Shown one piece after another: positions 52,477 through 61,002 of a DNA stretch of 64,000 nucleotides. A model generated the notes under the pieces. That model saw only the letters and a program-made list of their open reading frames with translations. It ran no database searches and was not told the origin of the DNA. The DNA is taken from contig NZ_JACKSH010000187.1 of the NCBI RefSeq assembly GCF_025821625.1, forward strand, positions 1 to 64,000. Reading direction: 5' to 3'. Source of the DNA: Mycolicibacterium pyrenivorans (lineage in GTDB: Bacteria > Actinomycetota > Actinomycetes > Mycobacteriales > Mycobacteriaceae). Both the position numbers and the translations under genes were made by a program. How positions within the stretch are numbered: position 1 is the first letter of the stretch; every line of letters starts with the position of its first letter.

Positions 52477-52818
52477 TCAGCGCTTTTCCTTGATCTTCGC
52501 CTTCTTGCCGCGCAGCTCCCGCAGGTAGTAAAGCTTGGCGCGACGCACGTCACCTCGGGTGACGATGTCGATGTGGTCGATGTTGGGCGAGTGCACCGGG
52601 AAGGTGCGCTCGACGCCGACGCCGTAGCTTTCCTTGCGGACCGTGAAGGTCTCGCGGACCCCACCGCCCTGGCGGCGCAGCACCACGCCCTTGAAGACCT
52701 GAATGCGCTCCTTGGAGCCCTCGATGACCTTCACGTGGACGTTGACGGTGTCACCGGGGCCGAAGTCCGGGACATCGTCGCGCAACGACGTCTGGTCTAC
52801 GAAATCCAGCGTGTTCAT
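52477..52818 (-). CDS. rplS: 50S ribosomal protein L19
   Basis: A 113-residue bL19 ([52 protein letters not shown]). The longer frame upstream is non-coding; ATG 52818 is the standard start, preceded by GGAAGTG. The 288 bp between it and lppW hold both divergent promoters; no other gene is visible. Confidence 0.97.
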   Translation of the reverse strand: MNTLDFVDQTSLRDDVPDFGPGDTVNVHVKVIEGSKERIQVFKGVVLRRQGGGVRETFTVRKESYGVGVERTFPVHSPNIDHIDIVTRGDVRRAKLYYLRELRGKKAKIKEKR

Positions 52819-53106
52819 CGGAGACACTTCCTTGCTGTTCGCGGCTCGTGGCAGGCGTCGCGGGGACGCGTGCTGGAGCCGATGGTGTGATTCGGGCGTC
52901 TGGGCGAGTCGTGCGGCGTCTTCCGCCGTGCACAGACAACTGCCCAATTGTGCCAGACGGAGTCCGATTCCCCGAAATCCGGCCGCTCGCTCGGCGCGGG
53001 AGGCGGGCTCCGCCGTCGAAGGCTACCCTTAATACACGGGTGCAGAACCCGTTCTGCCCTGCTTCAACCGACAATTCGGTCCCACGGATTCATGGAGGCG
53101 TCACCG

Positions 53107-54048
53107 ATGCAACGGCGGTCGTGCAGGTTGGTACTGACCACTGCAGCGGTGACCGTCGGTGCCCTCGTCCTCGCCGGGTGCGAGGCGCAGGTGCACGGCT
53201 CGGCCCCGGCGCCGGCCGGACCGCAACTGACGGTGGTCGCCCCTCTCGGCAGCATGGCACCCCTGCCCGAGGCGCCCCCGGACGAACCTCCGGCCGGGTT
53301 CACCGGCTTGGCCGATCGCGAGCGGCAGGCCACCGCCGAGGCCGCCGATGCGGGCGCCGAGATCACCGTGGCGGTACTCGACCGCAACACCGGTCAACTC
53401 GTGACCAACGGCAACGGCATGACGATCGCCATCGCGTCGGTGGTCAAGCTGTTCATCGCCGACGACCTGCTGCTGCAGGTGTCCAAGGGCGAGACCACGC
53501 TGTCCCCTGAGGACCGCAAGTCCCTCGACGTGATGCTGCGGGCGTCCGACGACAGCGCCGCCGAGGTGTTCTGGAACCGCAGCGGCGGCAGCGCGATCAT
53601 CAACCGGGTGGTCGCCCGATACGGACTGGGTTCGACGCGGGCGCCGGGCAACGGGCGGTGGTTCAACACCATCAGCACGGCGACCGACCTGGTGCGCTAT
53701 TACGACATGCTGTTGGCGGGCAGCGGCGGCTTGCCGCCCGAACAAGCGAGCATCATCCTGTCCAACCTGGCCGCATCAACGCCGACGGCGCCCGACGGGA
53801 TGGTGCCGGGGGGCGTCTACCCGCAGCGGTTCGGCATCCCCGAGGGCCTGTTCGCCGAACGGGTGGCGGTCAAGCAAGGCTGGATGTGTTGCGTCGGCGC
53901 CGACTGGATGCACCTGTCCACCGGCATCGTCGGTCCTGACCGCCGGTACGTGATGGTCATCGGGTCGATGCAGGCGGCCGACGACGACACCGCCCGGCAG
54001 ACGATCACCCAGGCGGTCAAGACGATGTTCCCCGGCGGGCGTATCTAG
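53107..54048 (+). CDS. lppW: Lipoprotein LppW, beta-lactamase-like fold
   Basis: A 313-residue lipoprotein. Signal peptide with lipobox LVLAGC, then a proline-rich linker and a serine beta-lactamase/PBP-like domain with ASVVKLF (SxxK). RASDDSAAEVFWNR and VKQGWMCC stand where the SxN and KTG motifs would be; both are altered (DDS and KQG), so catalytic activity is doubtful. Start ATG 53107. Convergent with trmD, their stop codons overlapping at 54045-54048. Confidence 0.85.
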   Translation: MQRRSCRLVLTTAAVTVGALVLAGCEAQVHGSAPAPAGPQLTVVAPLGSMAPLPEAPPDEPPAGFTGLADRERQATAEAADAGAEITVAVLDRNTGQLVTNGNGMTIAIASVVKLFIADDLLLQVSKGETTLSPEDRKSLDVMLRASDDSAAEVFWNRSGGSAIINRVVARYGLGSTRAPGNGRWFNTISTATDLVRYYDMLLAGSGGLPPEQASIILSNLAASTPTAPDGMVPGGVYPQRFGIPEGLFAERVAVKQGWMCCVGADWMHLSTGIVGPDRRYVMVIGSMQAADDDTARQTITQAVKTMFPGGRI

Positions 54049-54731
54049 TCCAGCAGATCCGGGCGGCGCTCACGGGTGCGCTCGACGCTCTGCGCGTGGC
54101 GCCACGCCCTGATGCGGGCGTGATCACCCGAGAGCAGCACCTCGGGCACGTCGAGTCCACGCCAGCTGGCGGGGCGGGTGTAACTGGGACCCTCGAGCAG
54201 GCCACCCACCAGATCGGAATGTGAATCGTCGCGATGGGACTCGGGATTGCCCAGCACATCGGGCAGCAGCCGAACCACCGCCTCGATCATCACCAGTGCC
54301 GCCGACTCGCCGCCGGGCAGAACGTAATCGCCGATCGACACTTCCTCGACGCGCATCCGGCGGGCAGCGTCCTGCGGCACCCGCTGGTCGATCCCCTCGT
54401 AACGGCCGCAGGCGAAAACCAGGTGGTCCTCGCCGCTCCAGCGCACGGCGTCGGCCTGGGTGAACAGCCGGCCCGCAGGGGTGGGAATCACCAGAAGTGT
54501 CTCCGGCGAACAGATCTCGTCCAGCGCCGCCCCCCACACCGGCGCCTTCATCACCATGCCCGGTCCCCCGCCGTAGGGTGAGTCGTCGACGGATCGATGG
54601 ACGTCATGGGTCCAGGTGCGTAGATCGTGCACGGCGAGTTCGACGACACCGGTCTCGATGGCCTTGCCCGGCAACGACTGCCGCAACGGTTCCAGGTAGG
54701 CCGGGAAGATGCTCACCACATCGATACGCAC
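54045..54731 (-). CDS. trmD: tRNA (guanine-37-N1)-methyltransferase
   Basis: A 228-residue SPOUT methyltransferase that makes m1G37 in tRNA. VDDSPYGGGPGMVMKAPVW, LVFACGRYEGIDQRV, EEVSIGDYVLPGGESAALVM and the knot-region GLLEGPSYTRP are all present. The GTG at 54731 gives MRIDVVSIFPAYLEPLRQSL, matching family starts, with TGAGG six bases before it. A GTG four codons upstream, overlapping the rimM stop, is the alternative. Confidence 0.95.
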   Translation of the reverse strand: MRIDVVSIFPAYLEPLRQSLPGKAIETGVVELAVHDLRTWTHDVHRSVDDSPYGGGPGMVMKAPVWGAALDEICSPETLLVIPTPAGRLFTQADAVRWSGEDHLVFACGRYEGIDQRVPQDAARRMRVEEVSIGDYVLPGGESAALVMIEAVVRLLPDVLGNPESHRDDSHSDLVGGLLEGPSYTRPASWRGLDVPEVLLSGDHARIRAWRHAQSVERTRERRPDLLD

Positions 54732-54739
54732 GCCGCACC

Positions 54740-55270
54740 TCACTGGAGATCGGCGAGGTTCAGCAGTCCGTCGGGCGGGTCGATCTCGACGACGCCGTCG
54801 GTCAGCGACACCTTCGTCACGATCGCGCTCACGAACGGGACCAGGATCTCGAGTCCCTCAGCGGATTTGACACTGAGCAGCTCACCGGCGGCGGTGTGCA
54901 GCACCTCGGCGACCGTGCCGACATCGTCCCCGGTCACGGTCCGCACCCGCAGCCCTTCGAGTTGATGGTCGTAGAACTCGTCGGGTTCGGTGATCGGCGG
55001 CAGATCGTCGGAGTCGACGACGAACAGCGTGCCCCTCAGGGCCTCGGCGGCATCGCGGCCGACGACACCGGCCAGCCGCACCAGCAGCCTGCCGGTGTGT
55101 TCGCGAACCGATTCGATGGTGTACTCACGTTCGGAACCACCGCGAGAAGCGCGGCCCCGCAACGTCTTACCGCGCGCGAAGCGGGCGTCGGGATCGTCGG
55201 TTCGGACATCGACGACGACCTCACCGGTGACGCCGTGCGCCTTCGCCACGCGCCCGACGACCAGCTCCAT
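54740..55270 (-). CDS. rimM: 16S rRNA processing protein RimM
   Basis: A 176-residue ribosome maturation factor, needed for 30S head assembly. The N-terminal barrel starts [20 protein letters not shown], with [14 protein letters not shown] at the PRC-barrel domain and [11 protein letters not shown] near the end. Start ATG 55270. In the rpsP-KH-rimM-trmD operon in the usual order. Confidence 0.94.
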   Translation of the reverse strand: MELVVGRVAKAHGVTGEVVVDVRTDDPDARFARGKTLRGRASRGGSEREYTIESVREHTGRLLVRLAGVVGRDAAEALRGTLFVVDSDDLPPITEPDEFYDHQLEGLRVRTVTGDDVGTVAEVLHTAAGELLSVKSAEGLEILVPFVSAIVTKVSLTDGVVEIDPPDGLLNLADLQ

Positions 55271-55280
55271 GGACGTATGC

Positions 55281-55523
55281 CTACTGGTCGGTGTCCACCA
55301 CGTCGACGCGGATGCCCCGGCCGCCGATACCCGCCACCAGGGTGCGCAATGCGGTCGCGGTGCGGCCCCCTCGCCCGATGACCTTTCCGAGGTCTTCGGG
55401 GTGGACGTGCACCTCGACCGTGCGCCCACGGCGGTTGGTCACCATGTCGACCCGGACATCGTCGGGGTTGTCGACGATCCCGCGGACCAGATGCTCGACA
55501 GCGTCGACCACGACTGAGCTCAC
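55281..55523 (-). CDS. KH-domain RNA-binding protein (KhpA-like)
   Basis: An 80-residue single KH-domain protein, ortholog of Rv2908c by position. The RNA-binding GxxG loop is [12 protein letters not shown] after VHPEDLGKV. KhpA proteins bind small RNAs and influence cell-wall growth in other Gram-positives. Start is GTG 55523. Confidence 0.93.
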   Translation of the reverse strand: MSSVVVDAVEHLVRGIVDNPDDVRVDMVTNRRGRTVEVHVHPEDLGKVIGRGGRTATALRTLVAGIGGRGIRVDVVDTDQ

Positions 55524-55531
55524 GGCCGTTC

Positions 55532-56053
55532 TCAGCTCTCGCTTGCGGCGTCGGCGCTCTCGGCCGCCTCAGCGGTCGCGGTCTCGGCCTTCTCGTCGGC
55601 CTTCTCTGCCGTGTCGTCGGCCTTCTCTGCCGTGTCGTCGGCCTTCTCTGCCGCCTTCTTGGCGGGCGCCTTCTTCTTCTTGGGCTGAGTGGCCTCGCCG
55701 GACGGAGCACCGTCGGCCTCGGCCAGCGCCGCGTTGAACAGGTCCAGCTTGCTGGTCTTGGGCTCCTTGACCTTCAGCGTGCCCTCGGCCCCGGGCAGAC
55801 CCTTGAACTTCTGCCAGTCACCGGTGATCTTCAGCAGGGCCAGCACCGGCTCCGTCGGCTGCGCGCCGACTCCCAGCCAGTACTGCACGCGCTCCGAGTC
55901 GATCTCGATGACGCTGGGGTCTTCCTTCGGGTGGTACCGGCCGATGACCTCGATGGCGCGGCCGTCGCGGCGGTTGCGCGCGTCAGCGACAGAGATGCGG
56001 TACTGGGGGTTGCGGATCTTGCCGAAGCGGGCAAGCTTGATCTTGACAGCCAT
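55532..56053 (-). CDS. rpsP: 30S ribosomal protein S16 with long acidic tail
   Basis: A 173-residue bS16. Residues 1-115 are the standard protein ([40 protein letters not shown]). The last 58 residues form a low-complexity Lys/Ala/Glu tail that includes a repeated EKADDTA unit. Mycobacterial S16 proteins carry such tails, but this one is longer by a tandem repeat. ATG 56053. Confidence 0.96.
   Translation of the reverse strand: MAVKIKLARFGKIRNPQYRISVADARNRRDGRAIEVIGRYHPKEDPSVIEIDSERVQYWLGVGAQPTEPVLALLKITGDWQKFKGLPGAEGTLKVKEPKTSKLDLFNAALAEADGAPSGEATQPKKKKAPAKKAAEKADDTAEKADDTAEKADEKAETATAEAAESADAASES
55595..55652. repeat. 21-bp tandem repeat in the rpsP tail
   Basis: About 2.8 identical copies of a 21-bp unit (55595-55615, 55616-55636, 55637-55652) encode repeats of EKADDTA in the S16 C-terminal tail. 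Exact copies suggest recent slippage and possible length variation between strains. Confidence 0.8.
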
Positions 56054-56270
56054 GGTGGTGCGATTCTCCTGTGATTGCCACGTGTGCAATTCAAGCGACG
56101 CGGGCGGGCTGCCCGGTCCGGTTTTGCCTTACGTGTGTGACCGCCGAGGGGCCGGAGTCCCGGGGCAGACAGCCGCTCATTGTGCCAGAACCTGCGTGTC
56201 ACGACGAAATCCTGCTCCGGCACACCCCGCCGACCTTTACAACTTCGGGCAGCAGTGTCACCCTCCACCC

Positions 56271-56762
56271 ATGGACGACGCCAAGGCCCTGCTGGAGATC
56301 GAATCGATCAAACAGCTGAAGGCCCGCTACTGCAGGTACCTGGACACCAAGGACTGGAACTCGTGGCGCGGCATCTTCAGCGACGATTTCCGCAGCGACA
56401 CCGCGAGCGCGGGTGGCAAGGTCATCGTCGGCGCCGACCCCTTCGTCGCGTTCACCCGCAAGAATCTCGGCGACCGCGCCACGGTGCACCAGGTGCATGC
56501 GCCGGAGATCGAAATGACGTCGGCCACGACCGCGCGCGGGGTGTGGGCTCTCGAAGACGTGGTGCGCCTGGCGCCCGGGGTGAACCTGCGCGGCTACGGC
56601 CATTACACCGAGACCTACGAGAAGGTCGACGGGCGCTGGCTCATCGCGAGCTCCAGACTGACCCGGCTGCGGGAGGACGTGTTCAACATCGCGTTCTCGC
56701 TGTACATCTCTGACCGGATCAAGCGAGTGACCGGCCGCGCGGCGCGCCGCTTGGCACGCTGA
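56271..56762 (+). CDS. SnoaL/NTF2-like protein
   Basis: A 163-residue protein of the SnoaL-like fold (LLEIESIKQLKARYCRYLDT, WRGIFSDDFRSD, YGHYTETYEKVDGRWLIAS). Members are dehydratases, isomerases or bile-acid 7-alpha-dehydratase relatives; the substrate is unknown. Start ATG 56271. It converges with another SnoaL-like gene, and the two are not closely alike. Confidence 0.85.
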   Translation: MDDAKALLEIESIKQLKARYCRYLDTKDWNSWRGIFSDDFRSDTASAGGKVIVGADPFVAFTRKNLGDRATVHQVHAPEIEMTSATTARGVWALEDVVRLAPGVNLRGYGHYTETYEKVDGRWLIASSRLTRLREDVFNIAFSLYISDRIKRVTGRAARRLAR

Positions 56763-56768
56763 GCGGGG

Positions 56769-57188
56769 TCAGACGAGTTTGTCGAAGCATTTCTCCTCGA
56801 CGCGCCTGCTCATCCGCCAGCCCTGCGCGGTTCTGATGAACTCATCGACGTACCAGATCCCGACGAAATAGATCTGCCCCTTATCGCCGCCCATCACCAT
56901 CGGGTTGAAGCAGACCGCCCGCGACGTCGCGGTGTCGCCGCTGATGCGCACATCGATGTTGCCCAGCATGTGGTAGTAGGCGGGAAAGTTCGGCAGCACC
57001 TCCTCGAGCCAGGCCTTGACTTCCGGAAAGTGGCCGTCGACCCCGCCGCTGACCCGGTAATCGATGTAGGCGTCGGGGGTGAACACCGAGTCGAGGTCGT
57101 CGAACTGTCGCTGGTCGATCGCGGTGGAATAGTCGACAAGCAGTTGCTGTATCTCCAGCCGATCGGAGATCTCCTCGAGGCTCAACAT
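56769..57188 (-). CDS. SnoaL/NTF2-like protein (Rv2910c-like)
   Basis: A 139-residue SnoaL-like protein (LSLEEISDRLEIQQLLVDYS, DLDSVFTPDAYIDYRVSGG, RMSRRVEEKCF). It fits the position of Rv2910c between rpsP and dacB2. ATG 57188 is preferred. Upstream alternatives in frame at 57239 (ATG) would overlap the dacB2 promoter. Confidence 0.85.
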   Translation of the reverse strand: MLSLEEISDRLEIQQLLVDYSTAIDQRQFDDLDSVFTPDAYIDYRVSGGVDGHFPEVKAWLEEVLPNFPAYYHMLGNIDVRISGDTATSRAVCFNPMVMGGDKGQIYFVGIWYVDEFIRTAQGWRMSRRVEEKCFDKLV

Positions 57189-57244
57189 GGATTGATTGAA
57201 CACGATCGGCCACTGGGTCCGGGCCGGGCATACACTCATCGGTC

Positions 57245-58129
57245 ATGACTAGGCTTCTCGCGTACCTGGGGGTCACGCTGTGCGTGATCGCGGGGATCAC
57301 CGCGTCGACTGCGTCGGCCGTGCCCGTGTCCGGGATCAGCCAGCCGGCCGGCTCGGTACCGATCCCCGACGGTCCCGCCCAAGCATGGATCGTCGCCGAC
57401 ATGGACACCGGCGCGGTGCTCGCCGCCCGCAACGAGTACGGGCAGTACGCCCCCGCCAGCACCATCAAGGTGCTGCTCGCCTTGACAGTCCTCGACGAGC
57501 TTCCGCTGGACGCGACGATCGTCGCCAACGAGGCGGACACCAAGGTCGAGTGCAACTGCGCCGGCGTCACACCTGGCTTCACCTACACGACCCGCCAGCT
57601 GTTGGAGGCGCTGCTGCTGGTGTCGGGCAACGACGCCGCGAACACGCTGGCCACCATGCTGGGCGGGCGCGACGTCGCGCTGATGAAGATGAACGGCAAG
57701 GCCGCTCTGGTGGGTGCGTACGGGACGAACGCGGGTTCCCCGTCGGGTATCGACGGACCCGGAATCGACATGTGGTCCTCGCCGCACGATCTGGCGGTCA
57801 TCTTCCGGGCCGCGATGGCCAACCCCGTCTTCGCTGAGATCACCGCCATGCCCACCGCGGTCTTCCCCACAAAAACCGGCGACAAGGTGCTGGTGAACCA
57901 GGACGAACTACTGCACCGCTATCCGGGCACCTTCGGCGGTAAGACCGGATACACCGACCTGGCCCGCAAGACGTTCGTCGGCGGCGCCGAGCGCAATGGC
58001 AGTCGGCTGGTCGTGGTGCTGATGTACGGAGTCGTCAAGGAGGGTGCCCCCTCCTACTGGGATCAGGCGGCCAGCCTGCTCGACTGGGGTTTTGCGCTCG
58101 GACCCGGCGCCGGAGTGAGCCAGCTGTAA
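57245..58129 (+). CDS. dacB2: D-alanyl-D-alanine carboxypeptidase (copy A, intact)
   Basis: A 294-residue secreted low-molecular-weight penicillin-binding protein that trims pentapeptide stems in the cell wall. Signal peptide to about residue 25 (ASTASA). Active-site motifs are all present: Ser72-TI-Lys75 (SxxK), Ser127-Gly-Asn129 (SxN) and Lys233-Thr-Gly235 (KTG). It is the ortholog of Rv2911 (PAGSVPIPDGPAQAWIVADM). Start ATG 57245. Two more copies follow, one broken. Confidence 0.93.
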   Translation: MTRLLAYLGVTLCVIAGITASTASAVPVSGISQPAGSVPIPDGPAQAWIVADMDTGAVLAARNEYGQYAPASTIKVLLALTVLDELPLDATIVANEADTKVECNCAGVTPGFTYTTRQLLEALLLVSGNDAANTLATMLGGRDVALMKMNGKAALVGAYGTNAGSPSGIDGPGIDMWSSPHDLAVIFRAAMANPVFAEITAMPTAVFPTKTGDKVLVNQDELLHRYPGTFGGKTGYTDLARKTFVGGAERNGSRLVVVLMYGVVKEGAPSYWDQAASLLDWGFALGPGAGVSQL

Positions 58130-58150
58130 ACCTGCAGCGCGACACTCGAG

Positions 58151-58241
58151 ACCCGATGGGGACCTGATCGCGCGCTTGTCGAGTCCTTGCGCGGGGACCC
58201 GCGGGACTGTGCGACGAAGTTTCGCGGGGCTGGCGCTCGCC
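58151..58241 (+). pseudogene. 5' fragment of dacB copy B
   Basis: Sequence 58151-58193 and 58209-58241 matches the upstream region and first eleven codons of dacB copy C (61617-61708), including GTG CGA CGA and codons for FAGLALA. It breaks off into the macro-domain remnant. It is the start of the middle dacB copy, whose 3' part is at 61003-61602. Confidence 0.75.
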
Positions 58242-58440
58242 TCCTCTGCGCGGGAGTGCACCGGCCCGACCGTGTGGATCACCCAGCGGGCCGGCAGGTC
58301 GCCCGCCGTGGTCGCCACCGCGTGACCGACCGCAAGCCGTCCGGGAGGCTGGTCTGCCGCAGGGCCCGGCACTCCTCGAGGATGCGCGGCCCGCCGGCAC
58401 GGTGGATGGCACCGTCGACGCCCCGACCGGAGCGTACCCA
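58242..58440 (-). pseudogene. Macro-domain gene, 3' fragment
   Basis: Minus-strand remnant encoding GVDGAIHRAGGPRILEECRA then, after a 1-base frameshift near 58327, PVGHAVATTAGDLPARWVI and HTVGPVHSR. This is the central part of an ADP-ribose-binding macro domain (TTAGDLPARWVIHTVGP is diagnostic). Its 5' part is 2.4 kb away at 60870-60996, with a GH31 gene between. The domain end is missing. Confidence 0.75.
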
Positions 58441-58479
58441 CGGTCGTCTCTCGGGCGACCCCCGTCGCAAACGTGTTCC

Positions 58480-60816
58480 TCAGGAACGCCGGATCGGGCG
58501 GTCGAGGGCGTTCCCGGATCTGTCGACGATCCGGATCTCGACGCTTGCTGGGAGACCCTCCACGGTGACGGTGGGATCGTGTCGGGCGGTGGTGATCGCC
58601 ATGGTTGCGCCATCGACCTGCGCCACGCCTCGCCAGTCGGCCGTGGCGGTCGAGGTGCCGGCGCGCAGGGTCAGCACGTCGGTGGGGCGGGCGCCGACGT
58701 GGGGCATGACCGGGCCGAGCGGGATCAGCGACCCCGCCCGCTGGTAGAGCGGGAAGTGACCGATCGGGCTGTGGGTGGTGAGCCAGGTGGGGCCGTGGTG
58801 GTGCTCGCCGGTGAACCAGTGGACCCAGTCGCCGTCGGGCAGGTACACCCGACGGTCGCCGTCGGGACTCGCGACCGGGGCCACGAGGAGGTCTTCGCCG
58901 AGGAGCCACTGGTCCGAGAGGTGCCAGGTGGTGGGGTCGTCGGGGTGGTCGACCACGAGCGGCCGGGCCAGGGGAACTCCCGCGGCTGCGGCGCGGTGCG
59001 CGTGCCCGAGCAGGTATGGCAGCAGTCGATAGCGCAGGTGGAGGAGGTCGCGGGCCAGGTCGGTGGTGGGGCCACGGTCGTAGAGCTCGCGGTGGCCGAA
59101 CCCGTGGATGCGGCTGTGGGAGAGGAACAGGCCGGCCTGGAGCCATCGGACGAGCAGGTCGTCGTGGGGTTCGCCCATGAAGCCGCCGATGTCGGTGCTC
59201 CAGAACGGGAACCCGCACAGCCCCAGGGACATACCGCCGGCGACGTTGGCGAAGAGGTTGTCCCACCGGGCCGATGAGTCGCCGCCCCAGTGGAGCGGGT
59301 ACCGCTGGGAGCCTGCGAAGGCGGCGCGAGCCCAGATGATCCACTCCCCGGTGCGGGCGTGGGTGGCTTCGGCGACGGCTCGGTTGTACAGCAGGGGATA
59401 GCGATTGTGCATCCGGTGACCGGGGGTGCCGTCGTGGTACACGCCGTCGACCGGTGCTTGCTCGCCGAAGTCGACCTTGATGGCGCGAACACCGAGGTCG
59501 AACAGCTTGCCGAGCCACCGTTGGTAGACCTCGACGCCGTCGGGGTTAGTGACGTCGATGCACCCGACCCGTCCGCCCTCCCAGCCCGGCGTGTAGCAGA
59601 GCCCGATGTCGTAGAGGCTGCCGTCATGGCGGCGCACGAACCCGTCCACCGCCGCCAGCTCGTCGAACAGCGCCGAGCCCGCGGGGATGTAGGGCAGCTG
59701 CCACAACGACACCTTCACCCCCATCGCGCGCATGGTGTCGAGGTACCCGGCCGGGTCGGGGAACCGGTCGGGGTCGAACTCGAGGTCGCAGAACCAGTCC
59801 CGGCGGAACCAGTGGGTGTCGAGGTGCAGCACGTCGAAGGGCAGGTCCTCGGCGCGCATCCGCTCGGCGACCTCGAGGGTCTCGGCGGCCGAGGAGTAGG
59901 AGATCTTCGACTGCCAGAACCCGAACGACCAGTCCGGTGGCACGTTCGGCCGACCCGTCAGGTCGGTGTAGGCCCCGAGGACCTCGCGGATGTCGCCGAC
60001 GAACACGAAGGCGTCGAACCAGTCGTCGTCCACCGCCACCTGGAGCTGGGGGGTGGAGCGGCTGCCGATCCAGGCGGTGAGGCGGGCGTCGTGGTTGGCG
60101 TACACGCCCCACCCGGCCGTGGTGACCCAGAACGGCACGTTCTTGTAGGCCCGTGGGGTGACCGTGCCGAACGCCTCCTCCATGTCGACGTCGATCGTCT
60201 GGCCGACCTTGTCGAGTCGCCCGAACTGCTCCCCGAACCCGTAGACGCACTCGTCGGGGCCGATCGAGAACACCTCAGTCGCCAGCCGGTGCCCCTCCAG
60301 GGGCGTGCGGCAGATGCCGGTGGGGAACGCGTCCCACGCTCCCATCAGGTTCGACTCGCCGCCTCCGATGGTGCCGACCAGGTGGCCGTCGGCGCGTCGC
60401 ACCCGCAGGGTCGGCCCGCCCGCGTCGGGAACCTCCACCTCGATGGAGGCCTCGCTGGTGCAGATCCGCACCCCGGTGGGGGTCGTCTCCCCGCGCGCCG
60501 CCTCGTCGACGCGCACCTCCGTGGCCAGCATCGGGGTGTCACCCACGGGCACGTCGGCGCCTAGCGCGAACCGGTAGCGGAAGGTTCGAGGGCCGACGGC
60601 ATCGATGCGCATCGTCAGCGGCGCAGACTCGATCCGGGGTCCGGCGAGGGTGACGCCACCAAGGAGCCGAGTGGCGGTGGTGTTCGAAGTGGCGGACACG
60701 TCGAGGACCACGAATCCCCGCCCCAGCGCGCGGATGGTGGTCGTGTCGAGCTGGAGACGGTCGACCTCGAGGCGTTCGAGGTGCCGGGTCGGCGGTCGGT
60801 CGGCGTCGCTGTCCAT
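58480..60816 (-). CDS. Glycoside hydrolase family 31 (alpha-xylosidase/alpha-glucosidase type)
   Basis: A 778-residue GH31 enzyme, no signal peptide, so cytosolic. The N-terminal beta-sandwich has YGFGEQFGRLDKVG. The catalytic barrel has nucleophile Asp449 in IKVDFGEQ and acid/base Asp513 in HWGGDSSARWDN. GFWQSKISYSS and WSTDIGGFMGEP follow, and C-terminal beta domains end at 58480. The KVDFGE form resembles YicI-type alpha-xylosidases. ATG 60816. It lies inside a split macro-domain gene and carries no transporter or regulator, so it probably arrived as a single-gene insertion. Confidence 0.9.
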   Translation of the reverse strand: MDSDADRPPTRHLERLEVDRLQLDTTTIRALGRGFVVLDVSATSNTTATRLLGGVTLAGPRIESAPLTMRIDAVGPRTFRYRFALGADVPVGDTPMLATEVRVDEAARGETTPTGVRICTSEASIEVEVPDAGGPTLRVRRADGHLVGTIGGGESNLMGAWDAFPTGICRTPLEGHRLATEVFSIGPDECVYGFGEQFGRLDKVGQTIDVDMEEAFGTVTPRAYKNVPFWVTTAGWGVYANHDARLTAWIGSRSTPQLQVAVDDDWFDAFVFVGDIREVLGAYTDLTGRPNVPPDWSFGFWQSKISYSSAAETLEVAERMRAEDLPFDVLHLDTHWFRRDWFCDLEFDPDRFPDPAGYLDTMRAMGVKVSLWQLPYIPAGSALFDELAAVDGFVRRHDGSLYDIGLCYTPGWEGGRVGCIDVTNPDGVEVYQRWLGKLFDLGVRAIKVDFGEQAPVDGVYHDGTPGHRMHNRYPLLYNRAVAEATHARTGEWIIWARAAFAGSQRYPLHWGGDSSARWDNLFANVAGGMSLGLCGFPFWSTDIGGFMGEPHDDLLVRWLQAGLFLSHSRIHGFGHRELYDRGPTTDLARDLLHLRYRLLPYLLGHAHRAAAAGVPLARPLVVDHPDDPTTWHLSDQWLLGEDLLVAPVASPDGDRRVYLPDGDWVHWFTGEHHHGPTWLTTHSPIGHFPLYQRAGSLIPLGPVMPHVGARPTDVLTLRAGTSTATADWRGVAQVDGATMAITTARHDPTVTVEGLPASVEIRIVDRSGNALDRPIRRS

Positions 60817-60869
60817 GCGAATGCTCCGCTCAGGGTGATGTTCAGGTCTGGGGGGTCGAGTCCAGCGAT

Positions 60870-60996
60870 CAGCCGGCGCGCCGCCGACGCCCCCACCTGC
60901 GAGCAACGACGAGTTCGCCGCGTTGACGATCGCGTCCACCGCCTGCGCAGCGACGCCACCCTGGACCACGGTGATCCCCCATATCGACTGGAGCGT
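60870..60996 (-). pseudogene. Macro-domain gene, 5' fragment
   Basis: Minus-strand remnant encoding ITVVQGGVAAQAVDAIVNAA then NSSLLAGGGVGGA, the ADP-ribose-binding N-terminus of a macro domain (family ITxxxGDIxxxxVDAIVNAAN). It ends where GGGVDGA should continue. The continuation is found at 58242-58440, beyond the GH31 gene. A 16-17 bp near-repeat (GGAGCGTACCYACG core) occurs beside both fragments (near 58430 and 60990). Confidence 0.75.
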
Positions 60997-61002
60997 ACCT
61001 AC

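Noticed and set aside
57908-59518. A 536-codon minus-strand frame across dacB2 and GH31
   Set aside because: It is out of frame with GH31 and antisense to dacB2; only its middle holds a macro-domain remnant, annotated separately.
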